64,000 nt of DNA from contig CAYRWR010000001.1 of NCBI GenBank assembly GCA_964428015.1, positions 1-64,000 of the forward strand, read 5' to 3'. The position numbers and the translations under genes were made by a program. Of the stretch, positions 7,475 through 16,771 are shown piece after piece; position 1 is the first letter of the stretch, and the number at the start of each line of letters is the position of its first letter. Under the pieces are notes generated by a model. The model was given only the letters and a program-made list of their open reading frames with translations, did not search any database and had not been told where the DNA came from. The DNA comes from CAYRWR01 sp964428015 (GTDB lineage Bacteria > Spirochaetota > Brevinematia > Brevinematales > CAYRWR01).

Positions 7475-9140
7475 AAGTATCTCCTAATCCCAAAAATCTC
7501 TGCATGCCTTTCAGAATTCCCCAGGCGGGTAGTCCCAGTCTGTCAGGATGCAGTCCAAAAAAACAAGTTCTCTCTATCCGAAAACCAAATCTTTTCAGTA
7601 ATTGTTCCATGCCATACCAGGAGGGCTCAAATTCATGTTCTGCCGGCCGAATCCTGAAATATAGTCTGGGGTTGAAGCGGCCTAAGAGGCCTCGGCCATG
7701 GGGCAGCCCCAGGGCCAATATCCCCCCCGGTTTCAGTCTGAGTGCTGCTTCCTGCAGCCAATGTACAGGATCCGGCATATGCTCTACAGTAAACCAGGAA
7801 GTGATTACGTCCACTTTTTGTCTGACTGCTTCCCAATTAGGAACACTCTGTATAGAAAATAGATTTCTGGCCTGTTTCACGGCATGCCGGGATATCTCCA
7901 CTCCCAGAGGCTGGAAACCTTGCAGACGCGCCTCATCCAGAAATATTCCATAAGCAGATCCGAAATCCAACAGATCTCCTGTCTGCCCTCCGGTAAGTTT
8001 TTTAATCTCAGCTATTCTGCGACGGCTGTAACCCCGGATCTGATCAATGTCTGCCAGATAATCCTTACCATATACTTCCCGGTAATGTTCCTGGAAATAT
8101 TCACTCTGATAAGACTCAGAATCGTTGGACCAGCGGTAGATATAATTTGATCTGCAATCTCCGCATTCAAACAGTGTCTGATGTGATTGTCTGTAAAGAG
8201 AAACTCTTTTTAAACTGCCGCAAACCGGACAACGGGCCGGGCCCTTGGAGATGAGTGTTTTCAGCAGATTCTTCCACCACAAGGGTGATAATGTTTCCCG
8301 GACAGCAGTCGCGCTGGGTCTGGGTTGATCCAGCAAGGTAATCAGTTTTTCAGGAGAGAATTTCTGCACCCTGCCGCCAGAGAGTACGCCTGGAATAGTT
8401 ACAGCGATTTTTTCATGATAGGTTGTGGGGGTGTATACAATGCAGCGCCGGCCGGCACGTAGTGCTTCCACCAGAGTCAGGCCAATCCCGGTAATAACCG
8501 TTTCTGATTCAGATATCAGATCAGCAACTGATTTAGCCCCTTTTATCAGTTTCACACCAGAGATATTTTGAGCCCAGCTATAATCACATAAGGGTCCTTC
8601 TACCAGGGTACAGGGGATACCTTGACTGACCAAAACCGGAATGATTTTTCGGGCAGCTTGAGCCGGATCACTTCCACCCATAGAGATAAGTATGCCTTTA
8701 CCATCCTTTTTTACCTTTTCCAGTTTTTTTTCCATAGGCTGGTATATCAAATCTGTCAGGTTAGCGGATTTAGAACCAGAATAAAACAAGGGATTGATCA
8801 GGATTTCACTCTTTCTGGAATTCAGCCCATAACCATCCCATACAACCATAGGCAGGGATGCAGCCTGAAGTGAATGAATGATAAAAGGATCCAGTATACG
8901 CATATCCAATACGACAGCCTGCCAGTCATGCAGTCTTAGATCGAGCCAGGTTTGCCTCCAATTGTTATGAAAAAAAACATGCGGTATTCCCTGTAAAAAA
9001 TCTTCCACCTGGGATTTTTCCCCTACTTCGCACTTTACTGCGATATAGGCTTTAAAATCTGATTGTTCTATTAAGAGCAGGGCTCTTCGGAGATGGCCAA
9101 TGCCATGTTTTTTTCCAGCCTGAACTATATATAGTATCAT
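7437..9140 (-). CDS. Fusion: SpsG/PseG-like UDP-sugar hydrolase or glycosyltransferase domain plus SAM methyltransferase
   Basis: 567 aa in three parts. Residues 1-300 resemble PseG/SpsG (GT28-like fold): 'GIGHLRRALLLIEQ' near the start and 'ILISMGGSDP' followed by 'ITGIGLTLVEALRAGR' in the second half. About 305-330 is a zinc ribbon (C-P-V-C, then C-x-x-C). Residues 335-565 are a class I methyltransferase with 'LLDFGSAYGIFLDEA' as the SAM loop and 'WFTVEHMPDP'. PseG-type proteins act on nucleotide sugars for pseudaminic-type surface glycans. The fusion suggests one protein that handles and methylates a surface sugar. It sits, oddly, between tsaD (4-bp overlap) and dus. Confidence 0.75.
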   Translation of the reverse strand: MILYIVQAGKKHGIGHLRRALLLIEQSDFKAYIAVKCEVGEKSQVEDFLQGIPHVFFHNNWRQTWLDLRLHDWQAVVLDMRILDPFIIHSLQAASLPMVVWDGYGLNSRKSEILINPLFYSGSKSANLTDLIYQPMEKKLEKVKKDGKGILISMGGSDPAQAARKIIPVLVSQGIPCTLVEGPLCDYSWAQNISGVKLIKGAKSVADLISESETVITGIGLTLVEALRAGRRCIVYTPTTYHEKIAVTIPGVLSGGRVQKFSPEKLITLLDQPRPSATAVRETLSPLWWKNLLKTLISKGPARCPVCGSLKRVSLYRQSHQTLFECGDCRSNYIYRWSNDSESYQSEYFQEHYREVYGKDYLADIDQIRGYSRRRIAEIKKLTGGQTGDLLDFGSAYGIFLDEARLQGFQPLGVEISRHAVKQARNLFSIQSVPNWEAVRQKVDVITSWFTVEHMPDPVHWLQEAALRLKPGGILALGLPHGRGLLGRFNPRLYFRIRPAEHEFEPSWYGMEQLLKRFGFRIERTCFFGLHPDRLGLPAWGILKGMQRFLGLGDTFEIYARKLPSSP

Positions 9141-10165
9141 GAGTGACCTGCCAGTCGTTTTCCCTTTTTAATATAAGGGAGCCTGGAATATGCGTCAGTT
9201 CTAAGATCGCCTCTTTCCCCTGACTGATAGTCAATAAATGCCCGGCCAGCAACCATAGCACCGTTGTCCCCGCAATATTCCAAAGGAGCAGTAAACACGT
9301 GAATGTTTTTCTTTTCCAAATGGAGAAAATGTTCCCTTAGATATGAATTTGCGGCAACCCCACCGGAAACTACTAAAGTAGAAATACCCGTGTCCTGGAG
9401 GGCATTAGCCGTTTTGCGATACAACATATCCACAGCTGCTTTCTGAAAGGAAGCAGCGATATCCGCCTTATGCTGTGTGACAGTAACTTCACCCAGATCC
9501 CTGACCCGATAGGCTACAGCTGTCTTTAAACCACTATAACTAAGATGATAGCGGTCTTTCTGTGTGTCAGCCAGGCCACGAGGCAGATCCAGATAGCCGG
9601 GATCACCCTGTTTCGCAATCCTGTCGATCACAGGACCGCCGGGATAACCCAGCCCCAGGAGCTTGGCCACTTTGTCAAAGGCTTCACCAACCGCATCGTC
9701 AATAGTCGAGCCAATCAGTTCCAGATTTTGAAAGTCTTCGACTTTGAAAATCAGACAATGACCACCTGAAACGACCAGCGAAATATAGGGAAAAGGGATT
9801 TCGTGAAATAAATGTGGACTGTACATATGGGCATAAATATGGTTAACGGGAATCAGCGGTAGATTGTGGGTATAGGCCAGACTCTTGGCAGTTGACAATC
9901 CCACCAAGAGAGCTCCAATCAACCCCGGTCCATGGGTGACCCCAATAGCGTCTATATCCTGCCAGGCAAGTCCTGTCATAGCTTCTTCAATCACCTCCAG
10001 TATCTTCAGCAGATGATTTCGGGATGCTACTTCCGGCACTACCCCTGAAAAAGGCGCATGGATCTCCACCTGGGAAAATACCACATTACTAATGATCTTC
10101 TTTCCGTCCTCCACCACTGACGCAGCGGTTTCATCACAGGAAGTCTCTATTCCCAGTATACGCAT
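9137..10165 (-). CDS. tsaD: tRNA N6-threonylcarbamoyladenosine transferase TsaD
   Basis: 342 aa, full length. ASKHA fold with 'GIETSCDETA' at 5-14, metal ligands His109 and His113 in 'HIYAHMYS', 'VSGGHCLIF' and 'VVSGGVAANSYLR'. With TsaB, TsaC and TsaE it makes t6A37 in ANN-decoding tRNAs; those partners are not in the window. ATG start, 1 bp after thiD2, 4-bp overlap with the downstream fusion gene. Confidence 0.97.
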   Translation of the reverse strand: MRILGIETSCDETAASVVEDGKKIISNVVFSQVEIHAPFSGVVPEVASRNHLLKILEVIEEAMTGLAWQDIDAIGVTHGPGLIGALLVGLSTAKSLAYTHNLPLIPVNHIYAHMYSPHLFHEIPFPYISLVVSGGHCLIFKVEDFQNLELIGSTIDDAVGEAFDKVAKLLGLGYPGGPVIDRIAKQGDPGYLDLPRGLADTQKDRYHLSYSGLKTAVAYRVRDLGEVTVTQHKADIAASFQKAAVDMLYRKTANALQDTGISTLVVSGGVAANSYLREHFLHLEKKNIHVFTAPLEYCGDNGAMVAGRAFIDYQSGERGDLRTDAYSRLPYIKKGKRLAGHS

Positions 10166-10166
10166 T

Positions 10167-10628
10167 TTATTTATCCCCTACCCTGAGCAGGAGTTCTTTT
10201 TCCAGGCTGTATACTCGGTATCGGAGGGATTCCCAGCTTGCTTTCTGATCCAGGGACATGTCCAGGCTTTTCAGTTTAACGATCTCTTCGATACACCGTA
10301 GTGATTCCTGGACCCTCTTACAATTTGCCTTGATGATCTCTGTCAGGCTATTTCTTTCCTGCGAACCGAATTTCAGTACACCCTGACCCACATCATTTCC
10401 GGCATCCCGATGACTAATCAGAATCCCGGCAGGAAAAGCCTCTCTGATAGTATGACGCATTTCTTTGAGTTCTTCACTACGCGGAGCATCATCCAGAAGA
10501 AAACGAAAAATATCTTCAATGACACGCAAGCCTTCACAGGCCCGATTTACATTGGCATCCAGCAGGCGTATCTCGCCATGTTGCAGATGGTCTACAGGTG
10601 TGGAATTGTTATTGAGACTGGAGGACAT
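10167..10628 (-). CDS. thiD2: ThiD2-type hydroxymethylpyrimidine phosphate kinase, stand-alone
   Basis: 153 aa. The signature 'RLLDANVNRACEGLRVIED' (from about 21) and the later 'SHRDAGNDVGQG' match the domain found N-terminal to ThiE in Aquificota and others, shown to be a monofunctional HMP-phosphate kinase (ThiD2) of thiamin synthesis. Here it stands alone without ThiE. It overlaps the end of hisG by 20 bp and ends 1 bp before tsaD, so it is a member of the operon. No thiamin-pyrophosphate riboswitch is visible nearby. Confidence 0.78.
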   Translation of the reverse strand: MSSSLNNNSTPVDHLQHGEIRLLDANVNRACEGLRVIEDIFRFLLDDAPRSEELKEMRHTIREAFPAGILISHRDAGNDVGQGVLKFGSQERNSLTEIIKANCKRVQESLRCIEEIVKLKSLDMSLDQKASWESLRYRVYSLEKELLLRVGDK

Positions 10629-11241
10629 CTTCTATCTTGGAGACTATACCCTGAATTCTGTCCAGTCTATGATAATAACTGGACCGGTTACAGACCAGAC
10701 GGGCAGTCGATTCAAATATCTCTTCTATCACTTTGAGCCCATTTTCCTTGAGAGTACCGCCGGTTGATACTATATCGACTATACAGTCAGCCATGTTTAT
10801 CACCGCAGCCAGCTCCACGGAACCATAAAGCTTAATGATCTCGGATTGAATGGAAATGCTGGAAAAGAATCTCTTGGCGATATTGGCGTATTTTGATCCC
10901 ACTTTTAAAAAGGAAGGGGCAAAAAGCTCATCCCTGGTTTTATTTTCCCGGGCTGCTACTACCATTTTACAGTATCCAAAACCAAGATCCACCAATTCCA
11001 GGACATCATTTCGGTGTTCCAGCAGGACATCTTTTCCCACTACCCCCAGATCAGCCGCGCCCATTTCCACATAAGTAGCCACATCTTGTGCCCTTACCAT
11101 CAGTACAGATATATCTTTACTAAGTTGAAAAATGAGTTTGCGTGAATTATCCGGAATAGTTTCAGAAATAATACCGGCCTTAATCATCAGGGCCTGAGTA
11201 TCATCTCCCAGTCTGCCCTTGGGTAATGCTATAGTAATCAT
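10609..11241 (-). CDS. hisG: ATP phosphoribosyltransferase, short form
   Basis: 210 aa. Begins 'MITIALPKGRLGDD' and has 'DLGVVGKDVLLE' and the PRPP loop 'DIVSTGGTLKENGL'. It catalyses the first step of histidine synthesis. The length shows the HisG-S form, which lacks the C-terminal regulatory domain and needs HisZ; hisZ is not in the window. It overlaps the thioesterase by 4 bp and thiD2 by 20 bp, both signs of tight coupling. No other his genes are adjacent. Confidence 0.95.
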   Translation of the reverse strand: MITIALPKGRLGDDTQALMIKAGIISETIPDNSRKLIFQLSKDISVLMVRAQDVATYVEMGAADLGVVGKDVLLEHRNDVLELVDLGFGYCKMVVAARENKTRDELFAPSFLKVGSKYANIAKRFFSSISIQSEIIKLYGSVELAAVINMADCIVDIVSTGGTLKENGLKVIEEIFESTARLVCNRSSYYHRLDRIQGIVSKIEDVLQSQ

Positions 11242-11630
11242 TGCTTGTTTTCCTCGTTCTGATTTACCGCGATCGGTCTGCCTGCTTCATCCACGGCTAC
11301 CATAGTAAAAATCGCCTGAGCCACATCAAATCGGTGACCGGTCTTGAGGTCTTCACCGGAAATACTGATGTCCACTACCATAGAAGAATGACCCACCCTG
11401 GCGATCCTGCCGTCCATGATAACCACATCTCCTACTTTGACCGGTGCCAGAAAATTGAGCTCATTGACTCTGGCAGTTACCACATTCTTTCTGCTATAAC
11501 GGGAGGCAATGGTATAAGCCAGGTTGTCCGCGGCCTGCATTATTACTCCGCCGTGGACATTGCCATAATGATTAGCTTCCCGGGGCATAACCACAAAGCT
11601 GCTGCTAAACCCTTCCGGCCTATTCTTCAT
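11238..11630 (-). CDS. Acyl-CoA thioesterase, hotdog fold (YciA/BACH type)
   Basis: 130 aa, a single hotdog domain. 'NHYGNVHGGVIMQAAD' is the active-site segment with the N-x-x-G-x-x-H-G-G pattern, followed by 'NELNFLAPVKVGDVV'. These enzymes hydrolyse acyl-CoA thioesters; chain-length preference is not predictable here. It overlaps purL by 11 bp upstream and hisG by 4 bp downstream. Confidence 0.85.
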   Translation of the reverse strand: MKNRPEGFSSSFVVMPREANHYGNVHGGVIMQAADNLAYTIASRYSRKNVVTARVNELNFLAPVKVGDVVIMDGRIARVGHSSMVVDISISGEDLKTGHRFDVAQAIFTMVAVDEAGRPIAVNQNEENKQ

Positions 11631-13833
11631 CAGCTAAATAGGCAGTATTATATTTTTCGACAGCGGTTTTTCTGTCCAGGTCGATGAGCACCGTGCCTTT
11701 ATGCCGTATCCGGATTTGTTCCGCTTGCGTCACTTCTCCCAGAGTCTGGAAATGAATGCCAAAAGAACCTGCCAGATTTTTAATTTCATCTGCCCTATTA
11801 TCAGCATAGCTGATAATGATACGGGACTGCCCTTCGCCATAGAGCAGGACTTCCGGCTTTAGTTCATCCAGCAGATTGACGTCCAACCCCAAACCAGGAC
11901 TATTAATGGAACATTCAGCCAGAGCTACGGCCAGCCCCCCATCGGAGATATCCTGAGCGGAATGGACCAGTCCATCATGTATCAAAGAGCGTATCAATTT
12001 CTGAAGATTAGCTTCATAGACTATATCAATCTCAGGACAAGGTCCCGCTATTTTGCCTGTGAGCATTTCCAACAGGAGTGAAGCGCCGAAATCATCTTTG
12101 TTTACTCCCAGGAGAGCGATTTTATCCCCAGCCTTTTCAAAAGCCGTATAGGTGGTTTTGAGATAGTTATCAATAATACCTACAGCACCAATTATGATAG
12201 TAGGCAGAATCGCTTCGCCGTCCGTTTCGTTATAAAGGGAAGCATTTCCGCCTGTGACCGGTACTTCCAAGACTTTGCAGGCTTCTCCCATACCTTCCAT
12301 GGCTTTTGCCAATTGATAATAAGGGCCGGGTTTTTCAGGATTACCAAAATTCAGACAATTGGTAATACCATAAGGCTCTGCACCCATACAGGATATATTC
12401 CGGCAGGCTTCTACCACGGCTTGCATCCCACCGGTAAAAGGATCCAGATAGGTATAACGTCCATTACCGTCAGTGGTCATAGCCAGTCCTTTTCGGGAAC
12501 CTTTGAGTCTCAGCATAGAGGCTCCGGCCATTACCGGCTCCGCCAGCAGATTAGTCTGCACATGATGATCATACCGCTGATAGACCCAGCGTTTGGAAGC
12601 TATGTTGACATGAGACAGTAAATCTGTCAGATAGACCTGAAGGTCTTTTTTAAGCTGATAGGCGGGCATGGCACTCACCTTATCCAGATAAGCAGGACGG
12701 ATCACATCGCGGACATACAGGGGCACATCATCTACCAGTGACCGGATGGGTATATCTGCCAGCACTGAACTGTTTTCTTTCACTACTACCCGGGGTTCTT
12801 CCAGGGGGTCTGAAGTGACTTTACCGAAGACTGCATAGTCCAGCTCCCATTTTTTCATAACATCTTCTACGGCTTTCAGTTTGGAGGGTTCTATGACTGC
12901 CACCATACGTTCCTGGCTTTCCGAAAGCAGGAACTCATATGCCAGCATGTTTTCTTCACGGGCCGGTATCTTTTCGATATAGATTTCCACACTGGATTTA
13001 CCCCGTGAAGCCATTTCACAGACTGAGGAGGTAATTCCCGCTGCACCCATATCCTGAACACCCACTACCAGTTTTTTATCTCTTAATTCCAGAGTCGCTT
13101 CCAGGATGAGTTTTTCGGTAAAGGCGTCACCTACCTGAACGCTGGGACGCATGTCCTCCCCTTCACTGGAAAGCTCAGCGGAGGCAAAAGTAGCCCCGCC
13201 CAGCCCATCACGGCCGGTCTTGGAACCGTAGTAGAAGATAAGGTTGTCTTTACCTTGTGCTATGGCTTTGATGATTTCATCCTGCTGGACTATACCCACC
13301 GCCATCACATTCACCAGAGGATTGCCTTCATAGCTATCTTCGAACACGACCTCACCGGCCACAGTAGGAATCCCCACTCGATTGCCATAATCAGAGATTC
13401 CGGAAATCACTCCATCTACCAGATACCGTGTCCGTTTGGAATCTTTTTTTCCAAATCTGAGACTATCCAGCACCGCGATAGGCATCGCGCCCATGGAAAA
13501 GATATCTCTGAGGATACCGCCTACTCCGGTAGCAGCACCTTCGTAGGGCTCCACCGCGCTGGGGTGATTATGACTTTCTATTTTAAAAACGATAGCAGTA
13601 TTATCAAACCCGACCGCGCCGGCATTCTCACCCGGTCCCTGCAGCAGATGTTTTCCCACAGTGGGAAGTTTTTTGATCAGGGCCTTGGTGTTTTTGTAGC
13701 CGCAGTGTTCACTCCACAAAGCCCCAAACATACCTATCTCTTCGATAGAAGGTTCTCTGCCCAGCTCTTCTTTAACCAGTTCCAGTTCTGCCGGAGAGAG
13801 CCCGGAATTTTTAATGGCGCGTGCTTTATCCAT
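11620..13833 (-). CDS. purL: Phosphoribosylformylglycinamidine synthase subunit PurL
   Basis: 737 aa, the size of the small PurL that works with PurS and PurQ. Visible marks: the N-terminal linker 'SIEEIGMFGALWSEHCGYKN', 'VFKIESHNHPSAVEP' with the ATP-site His, and the glycine-rich 'TGVGGILRDIFSMGA'. It makes FGAM in purine synthesis. ATG start with GGAG at good spacing. It is the first gene of the long minus-strand run, divergent from glyS. purS and purQ are not in the window. Confidence 0.96.
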   Translation of the reverse strand: MDKARAIKNSGLSPAELELVKEELGREPSIEEIGMFGALWSEHCGYKNTKALIKKLPTVGKHLLQGPGENAGAVGFDNTAIVFKIESHNHPSAVEPYEGAATGVGGILRDIFSMGAMPIAVLDSLRFGKKDSKRTRYLVDGVISGISDYGNRVGIPTVAGEVVFEDSYEGNPLVNVMAVGIVQQDEIIKAIAQGKDNLIFYYGSKTGRDGLGGATFASAELSSEGEDMRPSVQVGDAFTEKLILEATLELRDKKLVVGVQDMGAAGITSSVCEMASRGKSSVEIYIEKIPAREENMLAYEFLLSESQERMVAVIEPSKLKAVEDVMKKWELDYAVFGKVTSDPLEEPRVVVKENSSVLADIPIRSLVDDVPLYVRDVIRPAYLDKVSAMPAYQLKKDLQVYLTDLLSHVNIASKRWVYQRYDHHVQTNLLAEPVMAGASMLRLKGSRKGLAMTTDGNGRYTYLDPFTGGMQAVVEACRNISCMGAEPYGITNCLNFGNPEKPGPYYQLAKAMEGMGEACKVLEVPVTGGNASLYNETDGEAILPTIIIGAVGIIDNYLKTTYTAFEKAGDKIALLGVNKDDFGASLLLEMLTGKIAGPCPEIDIVYEANLQKLIRSLIHDGLVHSAQDISDGGLAVALAECSINSPGLGLDVNLLDELKPEVLLYGEGQSRIIISYADNRADEIKNLAGSFGIHFQTLGEVTQAEQIRIRHKGTVLIDLDRKTAVEKYNTAYLADEE

Positions 13834-13860
13834 GGTAACTCCATATCAAAAATGAGCCAT

Positions 13861-13866
13861 ATTATA
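13861..13866 (-). promoter_or_regulatory. Candidate -10 element of the purL operon
   Basis: A perfect TATAAT on the minus strand lies 28 bp before the purL ATG. No good -35 is present at 16-18 nt (best GTGCAA), so this promoter may need an activator or be weak. Confidence 0.4.
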
Positions 13867-13926
13867 GTACAAGATTTACACTTTTGCACGTTTTTCAGGG
13901 CTAGTTCTTGTATATTCCATATGTAC

Positions 13927-13955
13927 TTGCCATTTCAGCTCAATAGCTCTATAAT
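13927..13955 (+). promoter_or_regulatory. Promoter of glyS
   Basis: TTGCCA (13927-13932), 17 nt, TATAAT (13950-13955). Transcription would begin about 13962, leaving a leader of roughly 20 nt that holds only the GGGAG ribosome site. There is therefore no room for a T-box or riboswitch. Confidence 0.75.
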
Positions 13956-13980
13956 TATTCATCAAATGCGGGAGATACTC

Positions 13981-16050
13981 ATGGCTAAGAACCTTTTACT
14001 GGAAGTGGGTACAGAAGAAATCCCCCATGCCATTCTGCTGGCCACCATTCAGCAGTTCAAGGAATCCGCCCTCACAAAACTTCAGGAAGCTGGAATTGAC
14101 TTCGGGAAAATCTTTGTGTACGGTACTCCCCGTCGTCTGGCTATCCAGCTTACAGATATTGAAGAAAAAACCCGTCAGCAAATAACTGAAAAAAAAGGAC
14201 CTGCCCTGGATAAAGCCTATGACAGCAATGGACATCCCACTAAAGCTCTGGAAGGTTTTCTTAAAGGCAGTAATGCGCAAATAAGCGATATACAAAAGAA
14301 AGAGTTCGGCGGTAATACTTATGTCGTAGTGGAACAACACAGCGGAGGCGAAAACATAGAAGGGTTTCTTCCCCCGCTGTTTCAAAATCTGATCCTGGGA
14401 CTTAATTTTCCCAAGACCATGCGCTGGGGTACCGGTTCAGAAAGTTTTGTGCGCCCCATCCGCTGGGTTCTTTGCATCCTTAATAACAAAGTATTGAAAT
14501 TCAGCATCGCCGGGATTTCCACTTCCAACATCTCCTTTGGACATCGTATCCTTTCCGGAAACAAACCTTTTCATATTGATACTCCCCTGGAATACCGTAA
14601 CCTGCTTAAAGAAAACAATGTGATTGTAGATCACCAGGAGCGAAGGGATATCATTCGGGATATGATTGAAAAGGCTGCTCAGCGTCTGCATGCCCACCCC
14701 CTGTTGCATGAGTCCCTGCTGGATACTTTAGTAAGTCTGACTGAAAAACCTCAAGTGACTGTAGGCCAGTTTGAAAACGAATATCTGGATTTGCCTAAAG
14801 AAGTCCTGGTATCTGAAATGATAGATCACCAGATGTTTGTCCCGTTGGAAGGAAAAGACGGAAAACTGATTAATTCATTCCTCATTACTGCCAATATCAA
14901 CCCTAATGAAAATGTCGTAAAAGGTAATGAAAGAGTCATTCGAGCCAGATTTTCAGACGGCAATTTTTTCTATAGAGAAGACCGCAAGACTTCACTGGCT
15001 TCCAAAACCGATAATTTGAAACAAGTCTCCTTTGCCAAGGGATTAGGTTCCCTGTATGACAAAATCCAAAGAATGCAGAAGCTGGCAGAAATAATTGGCC
15101 AGGAATTAAATATGGCCAAAGTAACCCAGGATGCCAAACGGACCATACTCCTGTGTAAAGCAGATCTGGTGACCGGTATGGTAGGCGAGTTTGACGAACT
15201 CCAGGGCGTAATGGGCCGTTATTACGCCAATCACGATGGAGAAAAGGAATCTGTTGCTGTCTCAATAGAAGAGCATTATTACCCCCGTTTTTCTGGTGAC
15301 AGCCTGCCTCGTTTTGAAGAAGGTATACTGGCCTCCCTGTCAGACCGTATCGATAATTTGTTCTCTCTGTATGCGACCGGAAAATTTGTTACCGGGTCCA
15401 AAGATCCCTATGCTCTACGTCGGCAGACACTGGGAATCATCCGTATCCTCATAGAAAAGAAACTGCACCTCAATTTCAGTCTGTTATTTGATAAAATTTT
15501 TAATCTTTACCAGGATTTTCTGACCATCCCTCAGGCAGAGTTTAAAAAATCCATTCTTGATTTTATTACTACCCGTATCGCTACGGTGTTTAAAGAATAC
15601 GGATTTAGTTATGATGAGATTGAAGCGGGAATTACCGCGGATGTCTCTGATATTTATGACAGCTACTTGCGCATCGAAGCCATTCACAATCTACGCGATT
15701 CCTCTGATTTTACCAACCTGGCTGTTGCTTTCAAGCGAATCAAGAATATCATCAAAGACCAACCGGTAAAAAAACTGGATCCGTCCCTGTTGACTGATAA
15801 AAGTGAACATGCTCTATATGACACATTCCAGAAAAACACTTCTGCCTTTCAAGAAAGTCTTACTTCCCGCAATTATCATAAATGCGTCACTATACTGACA
15901 TCATTCCGAAAAGATGTAGACCGATTTTTTGAGGCGGTGATGGTAATGGATAAGGATGTACATATTCGTGACAATCGGATCAGTCTCCTGTCCAGTATTG
16001 ATCGTTTGTTTATGCAGTTTATTGATTTTGAAAAGATCGTAATAGAATAA
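13981..16050 (+). CDS. glyS: Glycyl-tRNA synthetase beta subunit
   Basis: 689 aa, the normal GlyS length. It starts 'MAKNLLLEVGTEEIPHAI', the family start, 9 nt after GGGAG. The middle holds the HD-like and B3/4-like parts and the end an anticodon-binding DALR-type segment. The open frame continues upstream by chance, but the promoter and ribosome site fix the start at 13981. The alpha subunit gene glyQ, usually just upstream, is not in the window, so alpha and beta are encoded apart. plsY follows 10 bp later. Confidence 0.96.
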   Translation: MAKNLLLEVGTEEIPHAILLATIQQFKESALTKLQEAGIDFGKIFVYGTPRRLAIQLTDIEEKTRQQITEKKGPALDKAYDSNGHPTKALEGFLKGSNAQISDIQKKEFGGNTYVVVEQHSGGENIEGFLPPLFQNLILGLNFPKTMRWGTGSESFVRPIRWVLCILNNKVLKFSIAGISTSNISFGHRILSGNKPFHIDTPLEYRNLLKENNVIVDHQERRDIIRDMIEKAAQRLHAHPLLHESLLDTLVSLTEKPQVTVGQFENEYLDLPKEVLVSEMIDHQMFVPLEGKDGKLINSFLITANINPNENVVKGNERVIRARFSDGNFFYREDRKTSLASKTDNLKQVSFAKGLGSLYDKIQRMQKLAEIIGQELNMAKVTQDAKRTILLCKADLVTGMVGEFDELQGVMGRYYANHDGEKESVAVSIEEHYYPRFSGDSLPRFEEGILASLSDRIDNLFSLYATGKFVTGSKDPYALRRQTLGIIRILIEKKLHLNFSLLFDKIFNLYQDFLTIPQAEFKKSILDFITTRIATVFKEYGFSYDEIEAGITADVSDIYDSYLRIEAIHNLRDSSDFTNLAVAFKRIKNIIKDQPVKKLDPSLLTDKSEHALYDTFQKNTSAFQESLTSRNYHKCVTILTSFRKDVDRFFEAVMVMDKDVHIRDNRISLLSSIDRLFMQFIDFEKIVIE

Positions 16051-16060
16051 GGAGCCAAGT

Positions 16061-16681
16061 ATGTCCCTCCTGGTATTTATTCTGGTATTACTGGGTACAT
16101 ATCTTCTGGGGGCAGTGCCTTTCGGCCTGCTGTATTCCCTGATGAGAGGTGTAGATATCCGTAAGACGGGCAGCGGAAATATCGGTGCCACTAACGTCAG
16201 CCGCACCTTCGGCTTTTGGGGAGGGTTCTTACCGGTCTTTCTGCTGGACGGGCTAAAGGGCGCTGGTCCGGTTCTGTTAGTTAGACTAATAGGGGTGCAG
16301 GACATGCACCTGGATATTGCCATGCTGCTCTCAGCCGCCGCTGCCATGCTGGGTCACATATTCCCGGTTTATTTGGGATTCAAAGGCGGTAAGGGTGTAG
16401 CTACCGGAGCCGGAGCGTTTTTTGTAGTCGCTCCTCTGCCTGCGTTGATTGCCCTGGGGGTCTTTCTGCTGGCCTATGTCCTGACCAAAGTCGTGGCTAT
16501 CGGTTCGATATTAGCGGCAATTAGTCTGCCCATCTCGACCTGGTTCATTCTACCCGGACACTGGGTATTATTCTGGTTCTGTGTGGCTGTGGTGCCTCTC
16601 ATCCTGTATACCCATCGAAAAAATATTTCAGAGCTGCTGTCCGGAAAGAAAAATAACACTTCATCCAAAGAGACGTCTTAA
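16061..16681 (+). CDS. plsY: Acyl-phosphate:glycerol-3-phosphate acyltransferase PlsY
   Basis: 206 aa, five membrane segments. The three cytosolic loop motifs are present: 'GSGNIGATNVSR' from residue 37, the glycine-rich 'GHIFPVYLGFKGGKGVAT' near 100-117 and a third near the C-terminus. It acylates glycerol-3-phosphate from acyl-phosphate made by PlsX, the first committed step of phospholipid synthesis in the cytoplasmic membrane. ATG after AAGGAG, 10 bp behind glyS. Confidence 0.96.
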   Translation: MSLLVFILVLLGTYLLGAVPFGLLYSLMRGVDIRKTGSGNIGATNVSRTFGFWGGFLPVFLLDGLKGAGPVLLVRLIGVQDMHLDIAMLLSAAAAMLGHIFPVYLGFKGGKGVATGAGAFFVVAPLPALIALGVFLLAYVLTKVVAIGSILAAISLPISTWFILPGHWVLFWFCVAVVPLILYTHRKNISELLSGKKNNTSSKETS

Positions 16682-16727
16682 TTTTTCAAGCAAAGGAATT
16701 TCTACTTGCCGGACTAGTGAACTATCA

Positions 16728-16755
16728 TTGACATTCTCCACTAAGATGTTATTAT
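16728..16755 (+). promoter_or_regulatory. Promoter of the LRR-transglutaminase gene
   Basis: TTGACA (16728-16733), 16 nt, TATTAT (16750-16755). The predicted start near 16762 falls at the GGAG ribosome site, so the leader would be extremely short. Confidence 0.6.
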
Positions 16756-16771
16756 GTGGACGGAGATGGAC

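Noticed and set aside
13255..13980. N-terminal extension of glyS by about 240 residues
   Set aside because: The frame is open only as the antisense of purL; promoter, GGGAG site and family start place the ATG at 13981.
13834..13980. T-box or riboswitch in front of glyS
   Set aside because: The leader after the predicted start is only about 20 nt.
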